Shown here: in pieces, positions 26,696 through 38,400 of the stretch
Numbering within the stretch: the first letter of the stretch is position 1
Layout: each line of letters begins with the position of its first letter
Source: Marthasterias glacialis
Taxonomy: Eukaryota > Echinodermata > Asteroidea > Forcipulatida > Asteriidae
NCBI GenBank assembly: GCA_911728455.2
Contig: OU452236.1
Span: 6,442,171 to 6,506,170, forward strand
DNA length: 64,000 bases
Reading direction: 5' to 3'
Made by a program: the position numbers and the translations under genes
Notes under the pieces: model-generated
Told to the model about the DNA's origin: nothing
The model's database searches: none
What the model saw: the letters and a program-made list of their open reading frames with translations, nothing else

Positions 26696-27304
26696 ATGTG
26701 TAAATATTTCATTTTCTGAAAGAGTAATGTAACTTTTCTAAAGTAAAGTTTGTGCAAGTAGATGATCTTTAGATTCAGGCATGCAGCTTTTCAGCTGGTT
26801 TCTTTTGACTTTTCAGCTGTGCCATTTAAAATTGAAAATCACAGAACTTCTTCTTCTTTTTTCTTTTTCTTTTTTTGTTGTTGAGAAACTGCAGTTGCAT
26901 GATTTCTGATTCTGATTTACATGGCGTGTAAGCTGTGAGCTTATAAAACTATTATTAATATTCCATGTGAATTACTTCCTTGTACAGTTCTTTGTAAAGT
27001 TCTTTGTTCTTTGTATCTATAACAAGATACAACTTTGTTGTAACAACGATCTTGCATGAAAAGCCAACCTTACAGAAAATTCCCAGATGTGCTCTAAAAA
27101 ACAGCAGGTTAAAAACAGACCTTCTTGCTGTGAACCAACTTTGTTTTGATTGGCAGTAAGTGCCAAATAAAACCCTTTTTCCCCCAAATAAAATAATTCT
27201 CGACCTCTGTACCTGTTTTTCCAAAACTGACGAGGCAATAAAATATAAATGCCTCATTTTAAAAATTGCCAATTTCTGAAATTATTTAATTCTTTTCTTT
27301 TTAG

Positions 27305-27556
27305 ATTATAATGAGATGAGTCTGAACACCACAACTTGAAGCAAGTGCAAGAACAAAACAGCCGTACGAACAACAAAATTTCAGGGAACAAACAGCAGGA
27401 CAAATATTACCACCGAACTGCATCAGAATGTCGTTGAGAAACAAAAGTAGTAAAGCTTTAAAGAACAAATGTATCTGAAATGCTGCAGAAATCTTTTGTA
27501 TGTTGTAACTGTTTTTATTTTTTATTGAAATGTAATGGACGATAAGTGTTGGTATT
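27305..27556 (+). other. AKNA: Probable 5' UTR of AKNA
   Basis: A strong acceptor (TTCTTTTCTTTTTAG) ends at 27304 and the AKNA start codon is at 27557, so this segment is probably the 5' UTR part of the first coding exon. It contains short upstream ATGs, one of which stops almost at once. The upstream non-coding exon and promoter were not located. Confidence 0.5.
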
Positions 27557-29070
27557 ATGAACGGTCGTGGCCACAATGATGACGCTAGGAGCCATGTTGG
27601 CAGCACGGCCTCCTTCGAGGACCTGGAAGGCATGATGAATAGCCAATCCATTGACGAAGATCATCCTGATCTTCCCCTGGATGCCTTTTCAGGGCTCCAG
27701 CCGCCCAACCTGAGTGGGCTATCCCAAGAAGAGAACCACAGAGCCCTCCAAGAGGAATACCTCACCAACGAGTCCCTTGGGGAGATCCTACAGCTTGACG
27801 GAGAGAATGAAACTAGCGGCCTTCTGAACGACAGCGAATTACTGAACCATAGAGGGCAGTATGACTCGGGTAGCAACTTACCAAGTGATGACGACTTATG
27901 CGAAGATGGGCAGCATCTTGGGAATGGGTCATCCACTGACCTTTTACAGATGTACATGCAGGCGACCCCAAGGGCTGATACCTCGCTGCCAGACCTTAAC
28001 TATGCATCAGACGGACTTAACGACGGATCTTTCGGGTACTCAGATGATGTTTTCAATCATCCTGAGCATTTTTACAAAAATAATAACGATGAACACTTCA
28101 TAGAGGGTTCTCCACTAGAGCAATCAGATCAACATCAAGAAGCAGCTGAAACTTTTCACTTGGAGGAGGTTGACCGTAGGAGCATGGCAAGTGGTTTTGA
28201 AAATGACAGGGGGTTCTCAGTAGATTCAGACATTCTCTCCGAGGGTACGTCCATGGAGCTCAATGACACAGTAGTTGCTGCCAACGGCTTTCATGAAAAT
28301 ATCCAAGCAGGAGCAGCTGAAGAGAGTTATGGTATCGATCCAACCGACGGTAAAGACAGTGATTCTGCAAGCATGAGCCTCGGTCAGTTTGTCCCGAATG
28401 CAGTCAATAGGAACCGCCTACCAAGACCAGCTGGGAAACCGCTGAAACGATCCACCCCGAAAACCAACGAGGGTGAGGTGGTGGAGCACAAGGGGAATCC
28501 TAAGGGGTCTTTAAGCGCGAGTATCAATAGATCAGCTCGCTCATCTGCGAGGAACTCTCCACGAGTCTCCGCAGCCAGTTCTCAAAGGAGCCACAGGTCT
28601 CCAAGGTACTCACAAAGATCGGAGGACCTTACTGACCGCTCAAGCCACCGACACTCAAATGGAACTGATAGCAGAAACCACAAAAAACCTAATAGCAATC
28701 AGAGACCCAACGGTGTCCCTAGACTTAATCTTCACAGAGACTCCAATGCCAGCAGTGCAAACATTAGTTTATCTTCCGATCCGTCCAAATTTGACCTCTC
28801 CCTGAGGTTGCAGGAGGAGTCCAGAACTCGGCGACAAGCAGATGAGCTTGTCAGCCAACTCCAGAAAAATTACGATGATTTACTCGGTAAATATGCTCAA
28901 GCAGAGAACACAATAGATCAGTTAAAGCTAGGAGCAAGAGTCAGTCTGTACTCGGATGGTCCAGCACCAGGACAAAGCTTACAAGGCTCGTTGTCACCTG
29001 GGCAGAAGCCGGGTATGGTCAACTTCAATCAACCCCAGCAGGCTACTCTCCACCACATCATATCCTCAAG
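27557..29070 (+). CDS. AKNA: AKNA exon 1: acidic N-terminus, Ser/Arg region, coiled coil
   Basis: The exon encodes 504 complete codons plus two bases (donor AAG|GTCAGT). The first 290 or so residues are strongly acidic and Ser/Asn-rich, probably disordered. Residues around 320-370 are rich in Ser and Arg (for example SARSSARNSPRVS). A heptad-like coiled coil follows, RRQADELVSQLQKNYDDLLG then KYAQAENTIDQLKLGARV, which matches vertebrate AKNA. An open frame continues past the donor for 30 codons but is intron. The start ATG is the first long-frame ATG after the acceptor at 27304. Confidence 0.88.
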
Positions 29071-32000
29071 GTCAGTACAGTATATGAAATGCCTTATTTA
29101 TCTTCATTACATCTCTCTAGGGATAGAACATTCAGCAAAACTGTTATCCAATTTTCAACCATAAATTTCATGTAAAAATTCCCTTTGAATACTGTGATAA
29201 GTTGGTTTGGATTCTTGGTTTGAATCTACCTTTTTACTTCAGCCACCATAAATACTGCCTTCCACTGATTCTGCATCCTTGGTAGGGCCACACAAGTTGC
29301 GCTGCCATCAGTGCACCATCTGATACTGTAAATTATCTCCAATTAATTATTTCCTCTTTCAGTTCTCACACAACAGCAGGCCCATCAGGGGGGCACCCAA
29401 CCAGCCAGAGTGGTCACTCTACCATGGGTATCCAGACCAACAATAACAACGTAGGGCCTTCAGGAACCAGACCGTTGGAGAAGGCAGAAAGGGGCGAGAA
29501 TGGATTCCCAGCAGGGGAGGGTGTACTCATGGCATTAGCCTTCCAAGCAAAAGGCCTTCACGAACAGGTACAAAAATGATAGGTTTGATGAAGTGATTAA
29601 GGCAGGCAGGCAGTCAGTCAGAATGGTCACAGATAGGCAATGGTTTAGAAAAGTAGCTGATGTATGTGTATTCAGGTCATGTTGGCAGGATTTTAAAAGC
29701 TAATAAACCATTTATTAACCCTCCTACTGCTAGACCATTAAAACCATTCAAAATGACAAGTTATATGTTTCCCCGTTGCTATTGTACACAACTAGTATTA
29801 TCATTTGAACAGTGTTGATATCAAGCTGTACTACCATTCAAAACAATTCCTAGCATAGAGGGTCCATTGGTTCACCACAGCTGTACTACCATTTGGAATG
29901 ATCCTCACAAGGCTTTGTATCAGCTTTACCTACCATTTAAAACCACTTGGGGAATCTAAACTACACAATTACTTCACCATTCAAAACCACAATAGTGAAT
30001 AGTTTCAATTAGTGCATCAACGAAAAAGGTACCAAGAGTAGGAGGGTTAAAGAAAGAAAGACAAAAAAAAAACTTTTTAAATTATGTCATCATCTCAGCA
30101 ATGTATTTCCCCTGGCTGGTTAGTACAATTAGCAGCTGTAACCAATGGAGGCTTCAGATCAAGATTTGTTTTTTTATCCATCAAAACTACCTTGTCTTCA
30201 ACTTTTACAAATCCTTCGTCTTCATCACAGGTTGACTCCTTTGGGATGTTACTCCAGGGGAATCAGATTGCACCTTCTGAGCAGAAAACGGTCTTAGACC
30301 GCCTCAAGTCTGACCAGGGGAAGCTTGAAGCAGAATACATGCGTGCTAAGGAGGAACATAATGCCCTCCGGCGTAGAAACAGCCTGCTGAATGGAGAAGG
30401 GGATGTGACCTTTGACCCAGACAGAGCCCTGGAGGGTGAAATCTTTCAACTTGGTATGAAACTGGAGGATGTAGCAGAAATAGTCCAGGTGAGTCTGTTT
30501 AGAAATGAGAAATGAAAAACAAAATGCGTACACTAAAAAAAAATCTGGCATTTTGTGACAAGATATTTATTTGACAATATTTTGCGTATTTGACAGCCCC
30601 TTTCATTTTCCACTGGTTTGACTCAGATTATGAGCAAAAACGGAGCATTTTAGTGTGAGCTTTTGGAATTGGCATCATAGTGCCTTATGATTTTCTTACT
30701 AAGAAACCCCTGCAAATCATCAAGCCAAAGCGATCCTGAAAAATGTCTCATATTCTTAGGAGCATCCATTACCAGCAACCAACTACATGTAAGTGCAAAT
30801 GTAGCTTATGAATTGAGTAGCAATCCCTACCCTAAGAGGTGCACAGGTCTGGTTGCTTCGTTCTTGAAAGGGCAAGGGCACCAAGGCATTTTCTTCTTCA
30901 TAAAGGGCACCTCTATGAGGAAATTGTTAATTTCTACTGGAACATTTCAAGGGCACCAAGGCAATGACCACAGTTGCCTCTGTAATGTATCAGACCTGAA
31001 ATATTAATGATTATTTTAAGCACTAGAAACAATTCAACTGAAATAAAACAAATTTTGCTCGCGACAATTCTGTGAAGTGTCAGGGTAAATTTTATAAAAC
31101 TAGTCCTAACTTAGGACTAGTCCTATAAGTCAGGACCAGTTACTCGTCCTAACTCAACATAAGACTAGTCCTAGCACTTTGTGAAATCTACCCCTAGATA
31201 CACATTTACCTCTGGGTAATGGTATATAAGAAAAGCTTGCTGCCATCACAGAGTGAGTGCCTCTTAAAAGAGAACAAAACGCCCCAAAATAAGTTGACCT
31301 CTAAAAATAGTTCTTGACCTTTTGCTGTTGATAGAATAACCTACGCAATAACCCGCCGACAACGATCTCCCCGCCCCACCAACAACAATCTCAGGAATCT
31401 AGCAATGAAAGTAGAGAATTAGAGGAACGACTTCGCCAAGAGCTGGAACGACAGTTCCAAAAGAACTCAAGGTCAGTTCTTCGTTTTTGAAGTACTAAGT
31501 AGTATATTTATACATGGTACACTTGACATGGCCAATTTCTGAGGAAAAAGTGAACTTTATGTTTATGTTTATAACCAATGATTAGGAAAAATATTAATCA
31601 TATGAAGTTTCTTTTAATTTTGAATCAATTTGGTTCGTGGCAAGTTACTTCTATTCACCTGTTCTTTTTTTCTTAATTTTGAGTATCATTAAATAAAAAA
31701 AACACTGTACAAAGGTTTACATACTAGGCATTTGGTTTTCTTTTAACAACTTCATGCCTGGCTTTTAACACTGAATTATTTGGGTTTCTGTAATTTGTTG
31801 TATTGGGGTTTGTTTGTTTGTTTTTGTTTTTGTTTTTGTTTTTGTTTTTTTTTGTTTTTTTGGGGGGGGTTTTAAGGGTGGGCGTGGGATTGCGATGAGG
31901 GGATTTTGAAAAGAGAAGGTTCCACAATTTGTTTAAGGTAGTTGGGTTGGCATAGTACTGTTAAGTTATTTCTGGTCCCAGGGTTGGGGGGCAAGTTCAA

Positions 32001-35000
32001 CAAACATCAGGAGGGAGGTTTCTACGTTCTTTTAATTTGTCTTCTCCAGGCACATTGAGGAGATGAGCAGTCATGAAGATGAAGATGTGAGAGATGGTAA
32101 GTAGACATTTTCTAATGACAAACGTCACTTCATAGTAAAGCAAAGTGAAAAAACTTTAACTGTAGCAGTGTTCCTGGCCGATTAAATCAGCCAAACTTTC
32201 GGACCGTGCCCATACACCGATGCATTTTAAGCATTGTATACTCAGTACTTTCCAGAGTCCTGTATAAAAAAAATCCACAGGCATATTACTTGGGTTGGAT
32301 TCAAACCCTCAACCTTTTCTAGTCCAAAGCAGATGTCTTACCACTGGACCACCAAGCTTGCCTGGTCGCTAGAGGCAGTTTGAATCCTTTATTTTAGCAA
32401 TTTTAGGTTTGAATATCACCCAGCCCCACCCGAGTTGTATGCCTGTGTTTTTTTTTTTCGCAGGGGGGGCGGGGAGGAGTACTGAGTATACGGTGCTAAA
32501 CATACATCCGTGTATGGGTAAAACACACAAGTAGTATTCTATCCCGTTTCAAATTTAACATCTATTAAATCGGTTAATATAATCAACTTTTGCAGACTGT
32601 TCAGCCTAATATTTATTTGCCGGAAGACTTTTGATTTGAACTGACAAAATGGTTTGTTTGAAATGTTTTTACACAAAGCTTGTGCTCAGTAAGGGTTTGA
32701 TAATGAGAGGTCAGTTTTAGTTGGTGACGAACAGTATCCACTTCATCGGTTTGATTTTTACTCAGTTTCCATGTCCAAATTGGAAATATCCTGTTTTCAT
32801 AATCTATATTTGGGATGAAAAGTCTGATACGGTGCTTCTGTGAAGCGCTGGCACTGGACCATGAAAAAAGCAATGAAGACCAACAAGTATACACCATGAA
32901 TTTGTCTTTGTTTCATTTATTTATTATTATTTTTTGTCATGTGTTTTTTTATTTTTCAATCATGAGGCCCTTTGTCAGGCCACTCAAGGTGAGAGATAAA
33001 AAGGGGGGAAGAGGATAAAAGGCGAGAAAATCAAAATGTAGAAAGATGACCGTCGATATTGCGTTTGAATTGGGACAGGTTAGAAGAGGCAGGGAAGCAG
33101 GATACAGGGAGTGAATTCCAAAGTGAGGCAGTGAAAAGGCGGTTTAATACCAAACAGAATAGTAACTCCAACACCAGTACATTGAGAAGAAAAAACTAAA
33201 TTCTGTATTTTTTGTACCTTGCCATCCTCACCCCCACCCCCACCCCCAATCACAAGCAAAGTGTATATTTGTGGTGTCCATTCACAACCTTGCCTTTTTG
33301 TGACCCACTGCAAATGTATGAACTTTGTCATGTTATCAACTTCCATTCAAACGAACATTTTGATTGTGAATAAAATTCAAGTAATTGGTTAGACTTTGTA
33401 CGTTTTGCACTCTTCTCTCATTGTTTGTATTTTTATACCCAGGTATGGAGCCCGATGACTCCCAGCAATCTCACCAGAGTGGTGATTCTTTCAACTCACC
33501 ACGAGCATCCCAGGATAGTCACCTTGGTGCCCCTTCACTATTTTCCCCGCCACAACCCACCAGACAACACCAGATCACAGGTTGGTTTCTATTCTGGACA
33601 GTTCATGACCAAGTCTTTTTTGGCTAAAATTCAAATTGTAACAAAAAAGTCCCATTCTTTTATGAAAGATATATTTTCAAATTTGTGTTTGTTTGTTTAG
33701 TTTTTCAAGGAGATGACAGAAATCCCAGGAAAAAGATGACAGAAGATGTTACAGGTGGAAAGAGGCAATCAAAACAGGTAAGGAGACTCAATTACTTTTC
33801 AAGCAATAAGCCACAAGGGAAACTGACTGGGTAAATTATTATGATTATTATTTATCTATTTTATTTTTTTTCAATTTTGGGGCGAACAAAGAAAATTGAT
33901 TCAGGCCTCGATTTTAAGAAAAAATGGGGCAGGCTTTTGCTGGCCAAATCAGAGAAATTGTACAAGGGCATGCTGGCCAAGTTGGTAGTGACAGTGCAAT
34001 TTTTCTGAAGGGCATGCTGGCCAACTTGATAGGGCATGAGGCCAATGGCCTCGGTGGCCTCGGTTAAGATCAAGGCCTGTTGACTGGAAAGGGATTTGAA
34101 CCTGCCAACACTGGCTAAATGTACCAACGCTCTACCAACTGAGCTATCCAGTCCTAATGTTTACGGTCACCATCCTCTTCTTGGACCAAAATGGCAAAGT
34201 GTGGAATCGGGGATTACACAAAAACCACCGCACAATAGCCAAAAATCTGCAAAATAAGCAAAACCATGCTTTCTCTTTGTGTGGGTGAAACGAAGCATTA
34301 TACGGCGCATGTGTGCTCTGTGCTTGCTAAGTAGTGGAATGTCCAAGAGACCTTTGTTCCAGTATTCTGATTTTACACAATGGCAACATCTCCCGTTTGA
34401 TGGCTCAAAAAATATCTTTCTGGATACACGTCAGCCGGCACCCACTGGTTAAGGAAGGATTAAAGCTTTGTAGTTAAGTGTATTTTATCCATCACTTCCA
34501 TAGAGTCAACTTCAAAGGCCAAAGTCACTCACCAGCAGTACCCACAAGCACATGGGTAAAGACCCCATCAGAAAATCCAGCCTTAGGAATGACCAGCATC
34601 GACCCTCAGACCACAAACATGACAACCTCAGCCAGTCTGAGAACACCTCTAGAGGAGATGGAACCAGCCAGAAGCTGCCGGAGAATGGTTTCATGTCACC
34701 AGAGGCCGACAGTGGGTTTATGGGCTCGGAGAGCAGTCGACAGTCCAATCAGAATGGAGGTGCTGGATATGACAGCAGGAACAAGCTCAGAAAGCCCAGA
34801 GAAAGGTAAGTAAAACTCGCTCAATATTCCTTTATCCATGGTGCTCTAGAAAACAGTCTACAAAAAAAACATATGGATACAACTTTGTATATGTTCTATT
34901 GTCATTGCTCAAGCTATTTAAGGTAAGACAAATAATATCAAACGTAGTTTTCAAGGCCATTTTGTACCGGTGCAACTTTAAAAATTGACACCGCGCAACT

Positions 35001-38000
35001 TTAAAAAGTAACCTTTCAGATTAGAAAATAATTATAGTTTAATATGTAATCACCAAAACCATGGGATGACCTTATTGTGTTTTCATTTATATTTCAAACA
35101 GGCAAAGTCTGAGGTCAAGCAAGTTACCCATTGGTCAGAGGTCACCCCCACAGGTCATCAGGAGGTTACCGGGTGGAGACTGGGAGAGTCCGCAGTTCTC
35201 GGACTATGACATCAGTGAAAGGGATGAAGAGATGGAAGAGGAGAGTCTTCGTTCAAGTAGAGCCGGGAAAAAAACTGTGGACAAAGCTCCTACTTTAAGA
35301 AGTTAGTTTTGTTTTCTGTTGAAGCTCCAAAAGTTCCAAAAGTAATACTCCTTTTAGATGTGAAGCGTGCATTAGCTTGTTTTGGTGGAATTTCCAGAGG
35401 AGAAATTTAAAACTGGGCCTAAAACTCTACAAAAAGTTAAGAACATGTACAAAAATCTGGGGAAGTGGAGGTTAGTGTTTTTTGACAATTGCTGACTTAT
35501 TTAGAAAATTTTGAGTAAAATAATTTTGCAAATATGTAACTGATTGATTACAGCTACATCCCATGCCAATAGAAGGTCATCAGCTGAGAAACAAAAGCCA
35601 CGCCCAGCAGCCCATCCCCCACCAGTTCACCCATCAGGTATCCAACATGGCAAACAGCAACCAGGCCATCAGCATTCCAGAGACAGGCAGTCACCTCGGG
35701 AAAGACCCTCACATAAGCGAGAAACCCCAGGTAAAACCCTCGGGAATCCAAGCCCTGCTTGGACCGACTATCGGGATGGTTCGTACCGGGAGCCTTCCTC
35801 AAGCCCGTCACCTAAAAAGAGTCAAAGCACCTCACACTTGAGACTCAAGAATCCTGTTCCTAATCCGGTCAGGAGCGGACCAGTTTCAAGGCAGCAATAT
35901 ATTCCCTCTGTTCCCCATCCACAGCGCAGGGTTTACGACTCAGTGTCTAATGTTACAAGAAGCAGTGGAAAGAGTGAAGCCATCAGGGACCTTAAAGAAG
36001 AGATTGAGAGAATGAAGCATCAGATGGAAAAGATGAACACCCCTGAGAAGACCAGACGACCCCCTGTGAAAGAATTATCCTCACACCCTAGACCTAGTCT
36101 CAGGAATGATAGATTAGACTCTGTCGGCTCCGATGTTGGCAGCAGACGGTCAGAAATTCTCGCTTCATTGCAAAATGAGATTGCCGACCTGCGCAATCAG
36201 ATTCATGAACGAAATAAGTCTCCCCCTGGAGTCCATGATTCTCCTTTGTCAAGGGAATCCTTGAGAAGGACTCGTAGAGAACCTCGCTGGGAACCTCGCC
36301 AAGATGATTTTGAAGACCGAATAGTAACTGACTCTTTACCACCTCCAAGGAGTATATTAAGAGAGACCCTTAGACAGGAATATATTCCAAGAAGCTTTCC
36401 AGAGCAACAGTCCTTTGCCAGGGCAACAACGCAATCTGCCTTACCAACAGGGTCTCCCTACCGATCACGTTTACGGAATCCAGCACCGCAGTTTGAGAGT
36501 ACACCGTATCAGAGTAGTCCGTCCTACATTCCTGAAGCTTCTTCCTACCATGACTCTCCATCGTGGACTCGTCCATCTCTTCACCCATCTCATTTTGCTT
36601 CCCCATCAATGATAGTTTCCCCAGGGTCACACGCTGCACCCTCACCTGCAAACGCTTCAAGGTTAGAGCCATGCCCTATGTGCAGTGGGACCGGCGTACA
36701 CACCCACGGGGATTATTCTTATCCAGGTGATTTTGTTGGACCCTCAGTGACCAATCAACCTCCTACTTCAGGATTAGCACAACATGAACAAAGGAATCAC
36801 AGTGGGCCGACCCAGTTGCAAGCCCAACCTGTTGTTACTTCAGTTCCACCCCAACCATTCCAGAAGGTCAATATCCCTCCGCAGACGCAGGCCGGTGTGA
36901 ACATGCCTCATCATCAGGTCCCATTTAATAACTTGGGGCAGTCGTCTGTTAATCACCAGCCAGTTCCCAATCAGCAATTTGTACAGAATCCACCACCAGT
37001 AGTCATCCCTCAGCCAATGTCAAATCCCACCCAGCCAAGCCAACTGCAACAAGCAGCTAACCAGCAGCATTTAGTGGCTAACCAGCAACAGCCAGTGGCT
37101 TACCAGCAGCCGTTGATGGCTAATCAGCAGCAACCAGTGGCTTTTCAGCAGCAACCATCACTTAGTCAGCCACAGCCACAGCCAGTTGTAGTGCCTCAAA
37201 CATCAGCTCAGCGTCACCAAGCTCCCTTAACACAAACCCCATCCACACCCGTCCCGGCTCAAGTCCACACTGTTTACACGCCAATGGGCAATGTGCCACT
37301 GGTCACCATTCCCGTTTATGCTGGCATGCCAGGTAGTACAACTTCACAAAGCGCCAGTGAAAAGTCCAGCAGCAAGAGGAGAACAAAGAAGTCTGCCCAG
37401 AAACCCACCAGGTATGCTTAACCATTGATCAATTTATAACTTAATGGCAAATTGGATGGAGAGATCTTGTAAAACGGGAAAGGTAAATAAATCTAATGTC
37501 TGTATACAAGCTGGGACATGTTGGGAGATGTCTGCTGGGAAAAACTAAACCCAGAACAATAAACAGAAACCAGACCAGAAAACCCCAAGAATCCCATTCA
37601 AGTAAACTGTCGTCATCATGGATTATTTTCCCAGAGAACCCAAAGATACAGGAGGCACTACCATATACATCACCCCCACCAAGAGGCGAGGCAGATACTA
37701 CGTCTTAGATGATGAAGAGCTAGACAGTACTGGCATGGAGGAAGAGTACTACTTCAGAAGGTAGCTACCACCATTGGTTTCTGAGATAAAGACAGCCCCA
37801 CAGACAAAATGTAGTAAAAACATTGAATTGATAGTTCCAATCATCTTTCAATGAGGGCTTTATTTATTTAGTAGATGGCGCAAAAGAAAAGCAGTTCAAA
37901 ATGGGTTGTAAAAACTGAATGAAGTCTGTTGAGCTATGATTTATAACCCCTTATGAGTTTTCAATTTTTTTTTTTTTTAGTGTTTTCATCAGTATCAAAT

Positions 38001-38400
38001 CCTTGTATGAATCCTGAGGTTGTCATATTTTATGTGGATGCAAAATATCACTTATGTGAGGGGTTTCTTTTTCTCTAACCAGGACTCCCAGGGGAAGTAG
38101 CTCCAAAGGTCCATCATTCATGAGGAGATCAAGAGAGTCCAAGGTAAGGATTAAGTCCTCTTAGTTTTTTTTTTAAGAAGAACCCCCCCCCCAAAAAAAA
38201 AAAAAAAAAAAAAAAATGGCATTGGATGATGAATTATGTTTTTTCTCTTTTTTTTTCTCCAGCAGCATGCCTTTAATTCCAGCATAAAAGAAGCCATAGA
38301 TCTTGAAGATGCTTTGAAGATGGCGGACAAGCTAAACCGGTCTTCACATAGAATGCTGTCTACCCTCCGAGCAGACGTTTCAAATTCAGACTTTCTCTAG
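27557..38400 (+). CDS. AKNA: AKNA homologue, complete, 13 coding exons
   Basis: In mammals AKNA is a centrosomal microtubule-organising protein, earlier described as an AT-hook factor. The model joins 27557-29070, 29363-29567, 30231-30488, 31335-31471, 32050-32096, 33443-33580, 33701-33777, 34504-34805, 35102-35301, 35554-37411, 37635-37760, 38083-38143 and 38263-38400. Phases match at every junction and the total is 5,061 bases including TAG, giving 1,686 residues (human is about 1,440). Features in order: acidic N-terminus, Ser/Arg-rich stretch, coiled coil at about 412-460, AKNA-type domain at about 555-660, motif EADSGFMGSESSR, a long Pro/Gln/Ser-rich region and a basic C-terminus. No canonical AT-hook core (RGRP) is visible. 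Identity rests on the coiled coil, the FDPDRALEGEIFQLGMKLED segment and the DSGF motif. Confidence 0.88.
29715..30050. mobile_element. piggyBac-like MITE, TTAA-flanked
   Basis: The element reads TTAA-CCCTCCTACT at the left and AGTAGGAGGG-TTAA at the right, so a 10-base inverted repeat starting CCC is flanked by TTAA on both sides. TTAA target sites and CCC-starting ends are typical of piggyBac. The 336-base interior, in AKNA intron 2, has several ACCATT(T/C)(A/G)AAA words and no coding sequence. Confidence 0.65.
30231..30488 (+). CDS. AKNA: AKNA exon 3: core of the AKNA-type domain
   Basis: The exon is 258 bases, 86 codons, phase 0 at both ends. It encodes VDSFGMLLQGNQIAPSEQKT, then a helical stretch LDRLKSDQGKLEAEYMRAKE and the signature FDPDRALEGEIFQLGMKLED. 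This is the best-conserved part relative to vertebrate AKNA. Acceptor TTCATCACAG and donor CAG|GTGAGT are strong. Confidence 0.88.
30845..31063 (+). repeat. Dispersed repeat, 250 bases, copy 2 (AKNA intron 3)
   Basis: It is collinear with 7126-7372 over about 220 bases, including TTCTTGAAAGGGCAAGGGCA and TTTTAAGCACTAGAAACAAT, with a small internal deletion. Confidence 0.75.
31087..31195. repeat. Palindromic ACTAGTCCTA repeat
   Basis: It contains several copies, in both orientations, of ACTAGTCCTA and TAGGACTAGT, and ends with ATTTTATAAAACTAG versus CTTTGTGAAATCTACCCC. A compact foldback in AKNA intron 3, directly after the dispersed repeat. Confidence 0.65.
32208..32518 (-). repeat. tRNA-headed element with terminal inverted repeats
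   Basis: The interior matches the SINE-like copy at 10890-11060. Here the ends form an inverted repeat: CCATACACCGATGCATTTTA at the left, ATACATCCGTGTATGG at the right, with GTATACTCAGTACT and AGTACTGAGTATAC just inside. It therefore combines a tRNA-like body with MITE-like ends. It lies in AKNA intron 5. Confidence 0.6.
34082..34153 (-). repeat. tRNA-like sequence in AKNA intron 7
   Basis: Read on the minus strand, the ends form a perfect 7-bp acceptor-like stem (GACTGGA with TCCAGTC). The D arm is intact (TAGCTCAGTTGGTAGAGCG) and the T loop is GGTTCAAATCC. The anticodon loop lacks the usual T at position 33 and the T stem pairs badly, so I read it as a tRNA-derived repeat or pseudogene. 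Confidence 0.5.
35554..37411 (+). CDS. AKNA: AKNA exon 10: long low-complexity exon with a CxxC/HxH motif
   Basis: The exon covers about 620 residues. Two short helical segments start with EAIRDLKEEIERMKHQMEKM and SEILASLQNEIADLRNQIHE, each likely a coiled coil. A Pro/Ser/Tyr-rich stretch follows, then a CPMCSGTGVHTHG motif near residue 1332 that could bind a metal through two Cys and two His. Next is a Gln-rich run with repeats of the form VANQQQPVAYQQ. The exon ends in a basic tail (SSSKRRTKKSAQKPT). Its first codon is completed by the unusual donor AGA A|GTTAGT of exon 9. Confidence 0.85.
38183..38216 (+). repeat. C10-A24 tract in AKNA intron 12
   Basis: A run of C followed by a run of A, about 45 bases before the last AKNA exon. 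A similar C12-A32 tract lies at 47909-47952. Confidence 0.9.
38263..38400 (+). CDS. AKNA: AKNA exon 13: C-terminus, with NAGNAG acceptor
   Basis: The last coding exon encodes 45 residues, ending DVSNSDFL before TAG. It has an amphipathic helical look (IKEAIDLEDALKMADKLNRS) like the AKNA C-terminal end. The acceptor reads CTCCAGCAG, so either AG could be used; the choice adds or removes one Gln. Confidence 0.85.
   Translation, partial: QHAFNSSIKEAIDLEDALKMADKLNRSSHRMLSTLRADVSNSDFL

Larger units (their letters stand above)
12019..27304. other. WHRN-AKNA intergenic region, no confident gene
   Basis: This 15.3-kb stretch separates the divergent whirlin and AKNA start codons. It should contain both promoters and probably non-coding 5' exons that I cannot place. 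It holds several MITE-like elements, a dispersed repeat in two copies (14.28 and 21.38 kb), a (TG)n tract, a 31-base poly-T and a 76-base tandem duplication. Two minus-strand segments look exon-like (17071-17175 and 22595-22796). Other short open frames look like chance. Confidence 0.6.

Noticed and set aside
33070-33350. 88-codon minus-strand frame in AKNA intron 5
   Set aside because: It includes a (CCCCCA)n stretch read as Gly and has no conserved features.
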